A stretch of 64,000 nucleotides of DNA from Ricinus communis. Its lineage: Eukaryota > Streptophyta > Magnoliopsida > Malpighiales > Euphorbiaceae. Numbering within the stretch: the first letter of the stretch is position 1; every line of letters starts with the position of its first letter. The stretch lies in assembly GCF_019578655.1 (NCBI RefSeq), contig NC_063261.1, forward strand, positions 11,416,446-11,480,445. The letters are read 5' to 3'. The notes under the pieces were generated by a model. That model was not told where the DNA came from, did not search any database, and worked only from the letters and a program-made list of their open reading frames with translations. Made by a program: the position numbers and the translations under genes. Shown here in pieces: positions 11,661 through 22,790 of the stretch.

Positions 11661-11727
11661 CTGTAAACCAGAAAGGTATGTAACTTTATACATAAATTGC
11701 AAATATCACTAATAAATTTTTGTTTAC
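11661..11727 (-). other. Putative intron 2 of antisense PMD gene (67 bp)
   Basis: Donor GTAAAC at 11727 and acceptor TTCTGGTTTACAG at 11661. It is AT-rich inside. Downstream exon starts VYNDWLRER and leads to a 343-bp exon ending at 11318. Confidence 0.55.
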
Positions 11728-11888
11728 CTATTCTAGGTTTGGGAGTTGATCCACATGCGGTGCACATGGATTCGAGCCCACTCTAATATGACACTCCTGC
11801 TCGAGCCCTAGTGACTCAAGCGAGGGAAGGCTTGTGATATGCAGATGGACTGTGAGTCCATAAGAAGGCTGATCCCCAAGACCCAGAC

Positions 11889-11965
11889 CTGCAAAACAAA
11901 AATTTAGTAGTTGTGATGCAATAAAAGGGGAAGGGGCAAAAATAAAAAGATAGAGTGGAACTTAC
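11889..11965 (-). other. Putative intron 1 of antisense PMD gene (77 bp)
   Basis: Donor GTAAGTTCC at 11965 and a pyrimidine-rich tract ending TTTTGTTTTGCAG at 11889. Removing it keeps the PMD frame (FWHAVH to VWVLGIS). It is readable only on the minus strand. Confidence 0.6.
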
Positions 11966-12483
11966 ATGTACAGCATGCCAAAAGCCACAAATCCTTTTGC
12001 TCCCACAGACAGTGATGTCCATCTGATGGTATAGATAAGTGAGAGCCGCAGATCCCCAATTGTAAGATGTGACCTAATCTAGATCCCGTAGAGGGCCAGA
12101 TAATGAAACTTCAAAGAATTTCTTGAATTACTAAACAAGGTGGTCCCAAAAAGATACATCAGAAAGGCTTGGGCCGTCTTATCCACCTCTCCAGCATTCT
12201 GAGGCACAAAGCCTCTACAATGTAGAGGAATGCTCTAGTAAGTAATGCAGTAGGTGTTCTTGCACACAGTTAAGAACCCAAGCAAGTTTGTGATATAGCG
12301 CTCTTGAATATCTGAGCGCTAATCCTGAATTGCATCATTAAAGGGGAAAGGCATCCGAGAAGTCTATCTTTGCAATAGCAGCAAAAGAGAGAGGAGACAA
12401 TGTCAACTCGCCAACCGGAGTGTGGAAGCTGTGGGTGGGGTTTATCCACCTCTCAAGCATTGTTGTATACGAAGGTATGATCC

Positions 12484-12722
12484 ATTCTACCAGTTCGTGA
12501 GCTTTATAAATAAGCTAGATTTCGAGCCTGTTCGCGAGCTTTACAAATGAATTAAGCTCGAGCACGAGCTCACAAGCCTGCTCACGGGATAGTAAATGAA
12601 CAGGTTCGCAAGCTAACGAACGAAACTCTAACAAGCTTAAGCTTAAAATTGAGCTTGAGCTAGGCTCGTTTCAATTAATGAATGACCTCAAATGAGCTTT
12701 TTATTAATGCAAGCTTCGAATA
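12484..12722. repeat. GCTCG palindrome-rich repeat (probable non-autonomous element)
   Basis: Dense short inverted motifs such as GAGCTCG, TTCGCGAGC, GAGCACGAGCTC and AAGCTTAAGCTT alternate with AT-rich spacers. Similar GAGCTCGAGCT-type dispersed repeats are common in plant genomes and are generally taken as non-autonomous DNA elements. No clear terminal inverted repeat or target duplication was delimited. It interrupts the 5' part of the antisense PMD gene. Confidence 0.5.
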
Positions 12723-13258
12723 GTCGCTAGACATTTTTTTTTGTTTATAGCTCTTAGGATCTCCATAATTGGATACAAAGTCATCATCCTCACTCCCATC
12801 CTTGTCCCGACACTTTGAGTAGCTATTCCACTTTTCTAATAGTTTTAAGATCATTGTAATCCCTTAGGCCCTAGCCAATGACTCATTTCGAAATGGGCCT
12901 CGTATAAGAAACTGTTCCTAGACAGGATGATAAGGTCACAACTGCTTAAGGCTGGTCCTTGAAAAGTAGCCACTCTCACACCTGCCTCAAGAACAACCAG
13001 TCTGGAAAGTTTTAGCCTCTCCCTCCACCGTTTGGTCGGTGATCGAAGTAAGGAGGAACAAAACTTTTCGGCCCTAATCTGTAGCAACAGTGAGGTGTCA
13101 GGCGACAAGACTTGTATAATTGGTACTCCTCAAATTGTGACCTTTGTGCTAGTGTTCTTCATTTTCATATTCAATGACTTTGAAGTTTTCCCACTGTTAC
13201 ATGCAGTGGTGCTATGGTTTGTATGTGCCATTTTTTTAGGCTACCAGAAGTATTAGTT
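12723..13258 (-). other. Unassigned coding-like segment
   Basis: A minus-strand open frame 13108-12851 (85 codons) contains RLVVLEAGVRVATFQGP and LSRNSFLYEAHFEMSHWLG. It is less AT-rich than its surroundings, and I do not recognise it. It could be the upstream exon of the neighbouring antisense PMD gene, since the order and strand fit, or a captured host fragment. Nothing upstream (13110-13258) resembles a clear leader. Confidence 0.3.
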
Positions 13259-14810
13259 TTCTCATATATGACTCAGATAATAAATTATGGAAATTATTAT
13301 GAATTTTGAAAATTAATTGAGATTATTTAATTTGGTTGATTTGTTGTTAATTGTTGATTATCAGTAAATTGATTAAATACTTGTGATGATTTGATTATGT
13401 TGTTTTATTTGGTGAAAATTATATAGATATGAGAATTAAATTATTTGGTAAATCTAGTGTTATGATATTTAATTTAACTGTGGAGTATTATAATATTTGT
13501 GAGGAAGTTGGTTGAGCGAGTAAATTATTTGGCACATTGAATTTGGTTAAATTAGGCGTATTGTGTAGTTTGGAGGCTCGACTTGAGTTGAGACAATTAT
13601 AGAAGTGTTTTTAGCAAGAAATGAACCCGTTTTATGTGAAGAATTAATCCAATTTTAAGAGAGATGCTATCGAATTTTCTGTAGACTTTTTAGGAATTCT
13701 TTTACACTTGCATTTATGTTTAGTCATTTTTTCAAATTCAATCTAGCTAGTTCAAATTCTTATTTCTTATTAATCTCACTTTTATTTTAGGTATAGGCCG
13801 AGAGTCTGCTATAAGTCCTACAAGTCCTTGAATTATTTGTAAGTTATTTATTTTAAGGGCGATTTAGAATCTTATTATTTTCTACAAAAAAGAATGTTAT
13901 TTTTAGTTTTTCATATATATAAAAAAATTTCTATAGCTAAATAAATGGGTACACACTCATTTATATGACCTAGGAGATCACACCTTGGACGTCAGGTGTT
14001 AAAGTATTGAGTATGCAAAAACCTTTGAGGCATATATTGAAAATATATTTTTCTGTGTCCGTATAACTAGTTATTTGCACTTTGGGGTCTGCACAGGTGA
14101 GATGCCCGAGCGTACAAAATTGTTAAAGATTGGTAAAATATATTAATGAGTGTATATTATATTTTTATGACATTCAATGTATATATATAATTAAAAATAA
14201 AATGATAAATTGTAAAATAACAGAACATAAGAGGACTATACTTTAAATTTAAAATTTTCTAATGTACAAAAATATTAATAAGTTCAAACACCATAGAAAA
14301 TAAATAAATAAATTTCGAGTCACAAAGTGGATGTATAGTCAAAGAATACTAGAAATAGAAAGAAAAAGTGATAATAAACTCATGACTCACCCAAAGGTGG
14401 ATCTTACTATTAGTAGTCACTAACAGTCGGATAGAGGGGTTGAAGACAATGCTATTGAGTGCTTTGGGTCATCTCTTGAACCAACTGACATACTCAGTTC
14501 TCAAGAGTGGTCTACAACACATGAATATGCTTTTTTTTTTTCTCTTCACAACTGTTGTACCAACTAAAAGGTAGTATCTTCAAGATCTTGAATGCACTGC
14601 TCATCAATCCTACTAGTGGCAGCTATAAAGGTTGAGAAATCAGAGTGATAGGTGGAGGCCCTATTCTTTCCCATCCCTTATATATATCTGATGCAATGAA
14701 GCCTGAACTATCTTTAAGAATATTCTCTTTTCCTCCTCCTAAGACAGTAGCACCTGGAAGATCTTTAATGCACTTAGAATTTGCATCTGTAACAGCAGGG
14801 TATAATCTGA
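13259..14810. other. Unassigned intergenic DNA, no gene seen
   Basis: AT-rich, with no open frame of note. The stretch 13770-14120 (ATAGGCCGAGAGTCTGCTAT; CACACCTTGGACGTCAGGTG; GCACAGGTGAGATGCCCG) has the look of a chromovirus LTR interior, but no ends were found. From 14320 on, the composition is more balanced without a recognisable product. Confidence 0.35.
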
Positions 14811-15480
14811 ATGTTCCTTATTGATGCAGTCTTACTTCAGGTTATGATCCATATTATGATGCATAAGATGAATGAGATCTTATTTCTCACGAAGAGCCAA
14901 GTGGCATTCATCTATAAGTTATTTAGAGGGGTACGAACATCAAATGCCTCAACCTTCTCAAATACATATAGAGGAAAGATATCTTCTACCACATAAAAAG
15001 GAAGAAAACAACGATCGTACAAAGGCACCACATGATCACTTCAATGGTAGCATTTGTTGCTACATCAAGGTTTTAGTGTTAAGAAACTCGAAAGACATTC
15101 CTCAAGAGTCCCTGGAGATGTTATTTAAAATACTCCTAAAGATAAAGGCAAGCAACATCAACAGGGAGAAATTAGAAAAAACCAACCAATTCTCTAAGAA
15201 ATCTATCAAGACATGGTTGCCTCAATAACTGGCCACTTCCAATTGTCACCTTTAAGAAAAAGGAGGAGAGTAAATGAAAGATCTTTAGATGGAAAATATT
15301 TACACAAAGTGTGGATCCCTATGAAATACTTGGTTAAAGAATATAAAACTTTAGAGATTCATAATAGGAAAGTTTTCAGTAAGATATGGATTCCTAAGCA
15401 GTTCTTGGTAAAAGACAAGCAAAAATAGAAAAATAATGCTCATGCATGTAGGAATCCAACTCCTCAGTTACATATAGGAT
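14811..15480 (+). pseudogene. Unassigned coding relic beside copia element
   Basis: Overlapping open frames 14872-15228 and 15213-15428. The second contains two related segments, KVWIPMKYLVKE and KIWIPKQFLVKD. They recall the K-V-W-V-P-K motif found between gag and protease in some Ty1/copia (Sire-like) elements. The same kind of motif, KCICVPKKK, occurs at about 18380 in the copia element that follows. It may be a relic of a related element; this is weak evidence. Confidence 0.3.
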
Positions 15481-16688
15481 TGTATAAAAGACACTTTATC
15501 GAACCTTGAGGGTTATTAATCCTATTTTGATGGTTACAAAAAATTAAGAATGATTAATTTTATGTTTGAGTGCTTATGTGCAAGGAAGGAAAATTGGTTC
15601 TTCTAAAACAGGGAAAATTCACGCCCGTGAACTTTTATTCACGGCCTTGAAACATCAGTTTCCTAGTCGTGAAGAAAAGTTCCCAACCATGAAGAATTCT
15701 CGGCTCAAACACAAAAGGAGCAGTAGGGTTCACGGCTTCCTTCCCAACTGTGAAAATGAAGATTCATGGCCCTAAAGAATTGTTTACACCTATGAAGAAT
15801 GCTTTCTTCTTAAAAATTAAAGAAACCTAGAAGAAGTCATGGCCAACATTCCTTGCCGTGAAGATGGAAATTCAGAACTGTGAAGGAGAGGTTTCCCAAC
15901 CTTGAAAGATGCCAACTCTCCAATTCCTCAAGAAATCATAATAGAGTTCACGGTCAAAGTTCCCAGCCGTGAACAAAAATTTCCAACCGTGAAAGAGAAC
16001 CTTCCCTGTCGTGAAGAATTGTTCACGGCCATGACGAGTTTCGATTTTTTAAATCTATTTTTCACATTGAGGCTTCATGGTCATGAAGGATTCTTTCCAC
16101 CAGTGAAGCTGCATTTATAAAGGTTGTTAAAATAGATATATTTGCATTTAATGAGGATATGACGTCTCTATTTCACCTAGGACTATTTAAAAACTTCATT
16201 TCTAATTGTCCTAGGTCAAGTAAGAGCATTTATTTTGAGCTCCTATTATGTATTTATTGTCAACAACCTTCATTTCAAGCTTAGTAATCTTTAGATAGTT
16301 AAGTATTTAATTCTTATATTCAAAGCTCAAAAGGGATAGACTGAGGTTTTAGATAAGGGATTAAAAGCTCTTGTAACTAAGATTGAAAATCTTAGAATGG
16401 TTTAGAGTGTAAGCCTAGGAAAACACTTAGTTAAAGTGTGAGCCTTTGAAAAAATACTTGGGTTTGTTCTTAGCCTTGTAAAAGAATACATATAGAGTTA
16501 GGTTTGTAATTCTATTTGATAGTGAAAATTTCAAGAGAATTCTTGAGGAGTGGATGTAGGCAATGGTGACAGAACTACTATAAATTCTTGGTGTTGTGGG
16601 TTGTGCTTGATTTCCTATTTTTGGTTTAACTTATTTTTGGTTTTTGATTTGAACCAGTTCACCCCCCCTGGTTACTACTAGAACTACA
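15481..16688 (+). repeat. 5' LTR of copia element 1
   Basis: The 3' end is clear: GAACTACA at 16681-16688, two bases before the PBS. The 5' end is a guess (TGTATAAAAGAC at 15481), helped by the ATCCTATTTTGATGGTTAC block near 15520 that sits close to the start of many copia LTRs. From about 15619 to 16105 it holds a cluster of imperfect TTCACGGCCGTGAA palindromes with 20-40 bp spacers. It ends with a conserved leader and a C-rich run before TTACTACTAG. Confidence 0.6.
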
Positions 16689-16690
16689 TT

Positions 16691-16702
16691 TGGTATCAGA
16701 GC
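16691..16702 (+). other. Primer-binding site, tRNA-iMet type
   Basis: TGGTATCAGAGC two bases after the LTR end, the standard Ty1/copia primer-binding site complementary to the 3' end of initiator methionine tRNA. It is intact. Confidence 0.92.
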
Positions 16703-16753
16703 TTTGATCTTCTTTATCAAAAGATTTAATCACCTTGATAGAATTAAAGGTCT

Positions 16754-17795
16754 ATGACAACAACATCAAACCATGATAGAATGGGTCAAGCATTCAATAG
16801 GCCTCCTTTCTTTGATGGAACCGATTACCCATATTGGAAGAATCGCATGGAGATATTCCTTGAGAGTGATGGACTTGATCTTTGGGATATTGTAGAAGAA
16901 GGAATGACTCTTCCAACAAATAAAGAAAATGGTATTGAAATGCTCAAGACTAAGAAAGAATGGTCTCTGGAAGAAATAAAGCTTTACTCAAGGGATAAAA
17001 AGGCTATGGACATTCTCTATTATGCTCTATCTATAGAAGAGTATGGTGGAGTTGAACATTGCCTTTCTGCCAAGGAGATTTGGGACTCATTAACCAATAA
17101 GCATGAAGGGACTACTCAAGTAAAGACTAAAAAGACTCAAATTTTGGTACATTGAGTATGAGATGTTCCAAATGAAGCCTAATGAGAAAGTCTCCAAAAT
17201 GTATAGCCGTCTTATGAGCATCATTAATGTCTTGAAGAAGCTTGGCAAAGTATATCAACTTGAGGAGATTAATAATAAGATTTTGAGAGTTCTTCCTAGA
17301 AAGGAGTAGGACTAAAAGTTCAACTCTATTGAAGAACCTAACAATCTTTCCATCCTTTCTATCGACCTCCTTATGGGCAAAGTCCTCACTCATGAGATGA
17401 TCATGACAAATGATTAAAAAGAAATTGCCAAGGAAGTCAAGAAAGAGAAGAAGAAGTCAATTGCACTCAGGGCCAAGGAAGTCATCTCAAGTGATAATAA
17501 AAGTGATCATAGTAATGACTATAATGATGATCTTTCTCTCATTTCCAAGAAGCTTAAAAACATTCTCATGAAGAAGAAAAATTTTGGCAAACCATTCAAG
17601 AAGCATGATGACAACAAGAAAGAATCAATCATATGCTTTAGTTACAACAAACTGGGTTACATCAAAGCGGATTGCCCCAAGCTCAAGAAATATCCTAAGA
17701 AGCAAAAAGAGAAGGCACTTAAAGCTACTTGGGATGACTCTAGTGAATCTGAGGATGATGATGGCTCTAGTGAGAATGAGGTAGCAAATCTTTAA
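16754..17795 (+). pseudogene. Copia element 1 gag
   Basis: The open stretch 16754-17155 begins MTTTSNHDRMGQAFNRPPFF and carries the UBN2-type copia gag pattern (DYPYWKNRMEIFL, WDIVEEG, AKEIWDSL). A frame change at about 17150 leads to EYEMFQMKPNEKVSKMYSRL and LEEINNKILRVLP. After stops, the second open stretch 17568-17795 reads CFSYNKLGYIKADCPKLKK followed by an acidic tail. This is a zinc knuckle with its second Cys and its His both replaced by Tyr. Start chosen 51 bp after the PBS. Not functional. Confidence 0.85.
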
Positions 17796-19765
17796 TTCAT
17801 GGCAATGGAGAAACATATAAATGATGAGGTAATTGACTCTAACTCTCCTACTTGTGATGAACTTGTTGAGATGTGTGATCTTACTATTCATGAGTATGAT
17901 CAAATGTTTTAAAGAAAAAAGTTTTTTGAAAGCAAAGTAAATGAGCTTGAAAAGTTAATTGATGATTTGAAAATTTTAAATTAGTTCACTTTCTAAATCC
18001 AATAAAGACTTAACTACTTCCATAGAAGAATGATTGTCTAAAGGGAAGGCGGCTCTTAGCTCTGGACCTAGAGGAGCTCAAGCTCTACCTCCCAAGACCT
18101 AACCCAAAAGGGCTAGTGGTCAAGGATGGCAAAGGCAAAGAATTCAAAACTCTAAAGTCTCACATCAAAAGAGGAAACATGATCATAAGCATTCATATGC
18201 TAGACCTTCGAGCAATGGGCATGCGCATTAAAATCATAATCATCATCTTAAAGACATCACTTGCTTTTATTGTTGCATGGATGGACACACAAATTATAAA
18301 TATCCTATAAGAATGAGCCATTTGGGGTATCCATTTAATGCATCTAAGACTAACAACAAAGGACCCAAATGCATTTGTGTACCTAAGAAGAAGTGAACTC
18401 TTTATTTTGTAGGTGTGCTTGAAGAGTACTACAAGTAAAAATAAGTGGTAACTTGATAGTGGGTGCTCTAGACATATGATAGGCAATCCACATCTCTTCT
18501 CACACCTTGATATGAAAATTGGAGGTAAGGTAACCTTCGGTGATAATGCCAAAGGTAAGATCATTAACATTAGAAAAATTGGTAAGGAAGACTCACAATT
18601 GGATGATTACTCTAGATACACTTAGGTAGCCTTTCATGTTCATAAGGATGAAAGTTATGAAGTATTTTTAAGGATTAAAAAAATAATTCACAATGAAAAA
18701 AGATTTAAAATTGCTTCTATTATAACTGATCACGGAAATCTTTAAAACTTTTTGTGAACAAACGGGTATTTCTCATAACTTCTCTTCCCTTAGGACAACT
18801 CAACAAAATAGGGTTGTTGAAAGAAAAAAAATAAAACATTAGTAGAAATGGCTCAAACCATGCTCAAAGAGTACAATCTTCCTGAGTACTTTTGGTCCGA
18901 AGCCTTCAATACCGCTTGTTATATTGCAAACCGTGTTAGTAGACCTATTTTGAATAAAACTCTTTATGATCGTTAGAATGGTAGAAAACCTAAGATTTCA
19001 TATCTAAGGGTATTTGGTTGCAAATGCTACATATTAAATACCAAGGATAACCTTGAAAATTTTAATTTTAAAACTGATGAAGGAATATTTTTCGGGTATA
19101 GCACAACTAGTAAATGCTATAGAGTCTATAATAAAAGAACTCAAGTTGTTGAAGAGTCCATGTATGTTGTGTTTGATGAATCTAATTCACTTGATCCATG
19201 AATGGTAATTGTTGATGATGATGGTTTAGGTATCTTTTACTCTCCCTTAACTCAATAACAAATTGTCATATCCAATGAGGATCAAAGAGGAGAAATAGGC
19301 ATAGAGCCACGCAAGGTGGAAGTACAGGATTTGCCTCTTAGTCAACCTATTCAAGTCCACACCTACCTTGATAGAGATCGACAATTTGATAAGGATCACC
19401 CTAAAGATTAAATCATTGGTGAACCATCAAAAGGGGTAACTCTAGATCCTCACTTGGAAATATCATTAATATAGTTTTTTCTCTCTCAAATTGAGCTTAA
19501 ATTTATTGATAAGGCCTTAAATGATAATAATTAGGTACTTGCTATGCAAGAAGAAATCAATCAATTTGAGAGAAATAAGGTTTGGCAATTAGTTCCTAGG
19601 CCTAAAGACTATCTTATTATTGGTACCAAATGAGTGTTTAGAAATAAACTTGATGAAGATGGTACCATTACTAAGATAAGGCTAGGCTAGTAGCTAAAAG
19701 TTATAATCAAGAAGAATGGATAGATTATGATAAAACATTTACCCCCGTTGTAAGGTTATTAGATT
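17796..19765 (+). pseudogene. Copia element 1 pol: protease relic, integrase core, start of RT
   Basis: A second knuckle-like motif FYCCMDGHTNYKYP is at about 18262. The protease relic DSGCSRHMIGNPHLFSHLD is at about 18454-18510 (active site D-S-G). The reading then jumps at about 18596 into the integrase core (DDYSRYT; ASIITDHG). It continues through EMAQTMLKEYNLPEYFW, FGCKCYILNTKDN and EGIFFGYSTTSKCYRVYNKR to VFDE at about 19185. The start of RT follows (AMQEEINQFERNKVWQLVP at about 19540; GTK; FRNKLDEDGTI). The integrase zinc domain is deleted. Sequence stops at 19765 beside the next LTR. Confidence 0.85.
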
Positions 19766-19770
19766 ATTAC

Positions 19771-21224
19771 TGATGGGTTCTTTATGCAACCTACATCTAA
19801 GGCAGTGTACCTATCGATGCAGTCTAGCACTAATGGCGAGTATCAAGGTCGTATTCCTCGGGAAAGTGAAAGCCCAGAGTTACTCCTTTGTTCTTTATTA
19901 TATTAACCTAAAATGGATAATGAATAAATTCTAAACTAACTATTAACTACAAGCTAAGTTCTGAGGGAGATGCAAGAGTAATTGATAAATGAAATAATCA
20001 AGACAAGAAGACAAACCCAAAGGGAATCTAAACTAGTTGGCAACCGAACAAAAGATAAAGGATCGGTGAGTCTAATTATGCTACCCGTGGACGAATTCTT
20101 AACCGAATTCGGTTTCTCTCTCTCGATAACCGAATTCCTAAACCTAATAACCTAAAGTTGGAATCTCTTCCTAACGATTGATTCTTAAATTAGCATTAAG
20201 CTTTAATCCGCCTCTATTAAGCTTTGTTAATTCTTAATCCGGCTAGTTAATTATCCTTATCTCTAAGCGATTATTAACCAGTTCTTGCTATTCAAAATTC
20301 CAATTGCCAAATGGACTTCTCAATCACACAAAGCAATCTAAACACACAATTCACAACGTCTCATGAATAATGATTATCTTATTAATACTGAAAACAAGAA
20401 GAATACAAAACCAACTCAAATAATCCAACAATATAATATCAAGCCAACATAGTAAAGAAATCCCAATGGATTAAATCAGTCTAGCTAAACATGTTCATGT
20501 TTAAAACAATCTAGGAAATCAATTCTGATGAAAGAATAATGAAAATAAAACATGTACACCCTTTTCTCTCGAATTGGATGAACAGCTCCAAATCTGGATC
20601 TACACTTTGATTAATCTCCCAAACTGCCTCTTGAATTACTCCACTACTGTTTTGCACCGGAACCTTGCGATTCCGGGATTCTTACTCACCTGACTCTCTC
20701 GCACTCAATACTGTCGCGAAACCGAACTAGCCAAGTCTCTATGTCACTCTTTTTCCCCTTGTCTTTTCTAAGAAAATTCATTTTTCTTATATATTTAACT
20801 CAGCACGGTAGTGTTCAAGGTCGTCTTTAAGTCTAGCCGTCTGCTATGGATCTCACCAAGTAGGGTTTCACTACCGGTAGTGTTTCTCCCCGTGTTGGCC
20901 ACCACGGACCCGTCTTGAAGGCATTTGTGGTGGCTACTGAAACCGTGCCCAAAGTGCAAATTTCAAGAATCAAAGCCAATGGTTGAGCACGGCCGAGTCC
21001 GTGCCATGCTCGATGTATGCGATGCGGGCTCTTGTCCGATATTGATGAATTCTCGTCCGTTTCGCACGTATTGATCTATAATTGCTTAAACACCGATAGC
21101 GATCCTATAAATGTTCCTGAAATGCAAAAGAACACAAAACACGGGTGATCTGGGAATAAAAGCATAATAATTGCTAAGAACATACGCAATAATATGCAAG
21201 CAAATATGTGTAAAACTATGCTCA
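19771..21224 (-). repeat. 3' LTR of Athila/LARD-like element, minus strand (1,454 bp)
   Basis: Minus-strand ends are TGAGCATAG at 21224 and ACCCATCA at 19771. It is preceded on the minus strand by the tract AAGTGTGGGGTAATTTA (21240-21225), a polypurine-type primer site, so it is a 3' LTR. The length equals that of the LTR at 58625-60078. Its last two thirds match that copy; for example GGCAATTGGAATTTTGAATA and the GAATTCGGTT block are shared. The first third is diverged, with GCACGG/CCGTGC palindromes at about 20985-21010. Confidence 0.82.
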
Positions 21225-22790
21225 TTAAATTACCCCACACTTAAGCTATTGCTTGTCCTCAAGCAATTAACAACTCACCCCATAAAACTACAGTTAGCAA
21301 TTCCTTACAGTTTATGCCCCTAGTCCACAACAGATAGTATTCAACACATCTCAAAGGATACTCAATCATAAATCAAATTGCAAATCATTAACACAGAATG
21401 GAAATAATATTAATGCATGAGTAACTTAAATGACAACGCAACACAAACATCATGAATCAATGCCTCACAGGGATCACTCAAGTCGCTCAAAGTGTATATT
21501 AGGTAAATAACAAATCCCTCAAAGCAAATGCACAAGACCCACTCACCATAAGCTTGCTCATAAATCATATCTTCGCTATTGTGAATAAGTAAATACCAAA
21601 ATCAAAGGGTCTTTACCAAGGTTGTAATGGGGCTAGAATAAAGGTACGGAGATTTGGACAGAAGTATGAAAATGCTGGAATTCGTGCGATAAACAATAGT
21701 ATATGCTCAAAGGATTAAATGCCTAAGATCACAAAAAGAATCATTCACTAAAATCCCTACTTCATAGAATAACGCTCGCAAATGCTCTAAATCCAATAAA
21801 AAGATAAATAATTAAAGAGATTTGTTTATTATATTTTTTTTTCTTTCTTCTTCTTCTTTTTTTTTCTTCTTTTTTTCTTTTTTTTAAAGAAATGAACTAG
21901 CAGCTTATTAGCGACCGCTGCATACAACTCGAATAAACATAAAGAACAATAAATACAAATTGGATCAAAGGGAGCATTTAAAATATCAAAAAGATTTAGT
22001 GAATTTACCAACATAGCAACTAGAATTTTAATCCCACATAAAGTTGAACAAATCACAGAAAGAAATTTCAGCATAAGGGTGAAGGAAAGATAAATGTAAA
22101 GAATGGTATAATTGAAGTGTATAGGTGTAGATTATGAAGAAAAGGTTAAGGCTCAAAAACTGGCTAACTAATGGAAACATAAGGTGATAGGCTTTTGGTC
22201 AAATGTGGTGAATCCTAAATCGCCCAAATCATCTCATAGTATTCACAATATTCATGTAACTTCAACACGCATTACAAAGCAAGTTCTAGAAGCAAAGTTA
22301 AGTACAATGCACACTCAAACAAGAAATATAAAGAGCATAAGTATAATGAATGCTCAACTGGCTCAAAATCTCACTTTCAGGTGTGGTATTAGGTGCAGTT
22401 GGTTCGCAACATCATTAATTGAATCATTACTTAAGAAACACATGCATATGATATTATCAACGTTCTAAGTTAAAATTCGATAATTCGAAAAATAATTAAA
22501 TAACACTGGTTTAACCCGGCAGGGTTGATGTATAAAACACCATAAATTGTTTTCCAACGACAATGAACAGTAAAGAAAAGTAACTACAATTCTATAAATT
22601 AAGTCATCAATCAGCTCAAAAATAGCATACTAAAGTGCATAAAAACACAGTGTCCTAACATCCCCTAAAAATACACAACACCTAGCCATAGCAATTTCAG
22701 ATATATTAAAAGAAACATATGAGAGATTAAGGTTTACCCATAAGCACCCCACACTTGAAGAACACACTATCCTCAGTGTAAAATGTTATG
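21225..22790 (-). mobile_element. 3' internal region of the minus-strand Athila/LARD-like element
   Basis: Non-coding 3' part, 5'-truncated. Read on the minus strand, a first box ACTGAGGATAGTGTGTTC...AAGTGTGGGGTGC lies at about 22785-22743. A purine tract lies at 21886-21832. The second box GAGGACAAGCAATAGC...GTGTGGGG is at about 21262-21233, just before the LTR. The same order (box, purine tract) appears on the plus strand at 63160-63935. No protein-coding remnant was found here; open frames across the purine tract are not considered genes. Confidence 0.7.

Larger units (their letters stand above)
10823..12500 (-). pseudogene. Antisense plant-mobile-domain (PMD, MAIN-like) gene with introns, copy 1
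   Basis: PMD proteins are plant proteins (MAIN family) often carried by transposons. The minus strand reads MLERWINPTHSFHTPVGELTLSPLSFAAIA at about 12450-12360, shown here as two motifs: MLERWINPTHSFHT and GELTLSPLSF. It continues with FLMYLFGTTLF (about 12160), YNWGSAALTYLYHQMDITV (about 12060-12000) and FWHAVH ending an exon. Consensus introns follow: 11965-11889 (GTAAGT, acceptor after TTTTGTTTTGC), 11727-11661 and 11317-11240, with a fourth donor at 10822. Splicing the first joins HAVH to VWVLGISLLMDSQ in phase. Exons contain stops and frameshifts. The 5' end is lost in the repeat at 12484. The copy at 51.8-52.8 kb is homologous. Confidence 0.65.
15481..19770 (+). mobile_element. Ty1/copia element 1 (Sire-like), 3' end missing
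   Basis: Order on the plus strand: 5' LTR, initiator-tRNA-Met-type PBS, gag, protease relic, deletion, integrase core, start of RT. The order protease-integrase-RT defines Ty1/copia. The element stops at about 19765, where an Athila/LARD-like LTR in the opposite orientation begins. I found no continuation of RT beyond that element, so the rest appears deleted. Confidence 0.8.

Noticed and set aside
13770..14120. Possible chromovirus LTR interior
   Set aside because: Suggestive phrases only; no ends, TATA box or target duplication could be found, so it is left as unassigned DNA.
21829..22074. Lysine-tailed frame on the minus strand
   Set aside because: It reads through the purine tract of a retrotransposon 3' region; no motif.
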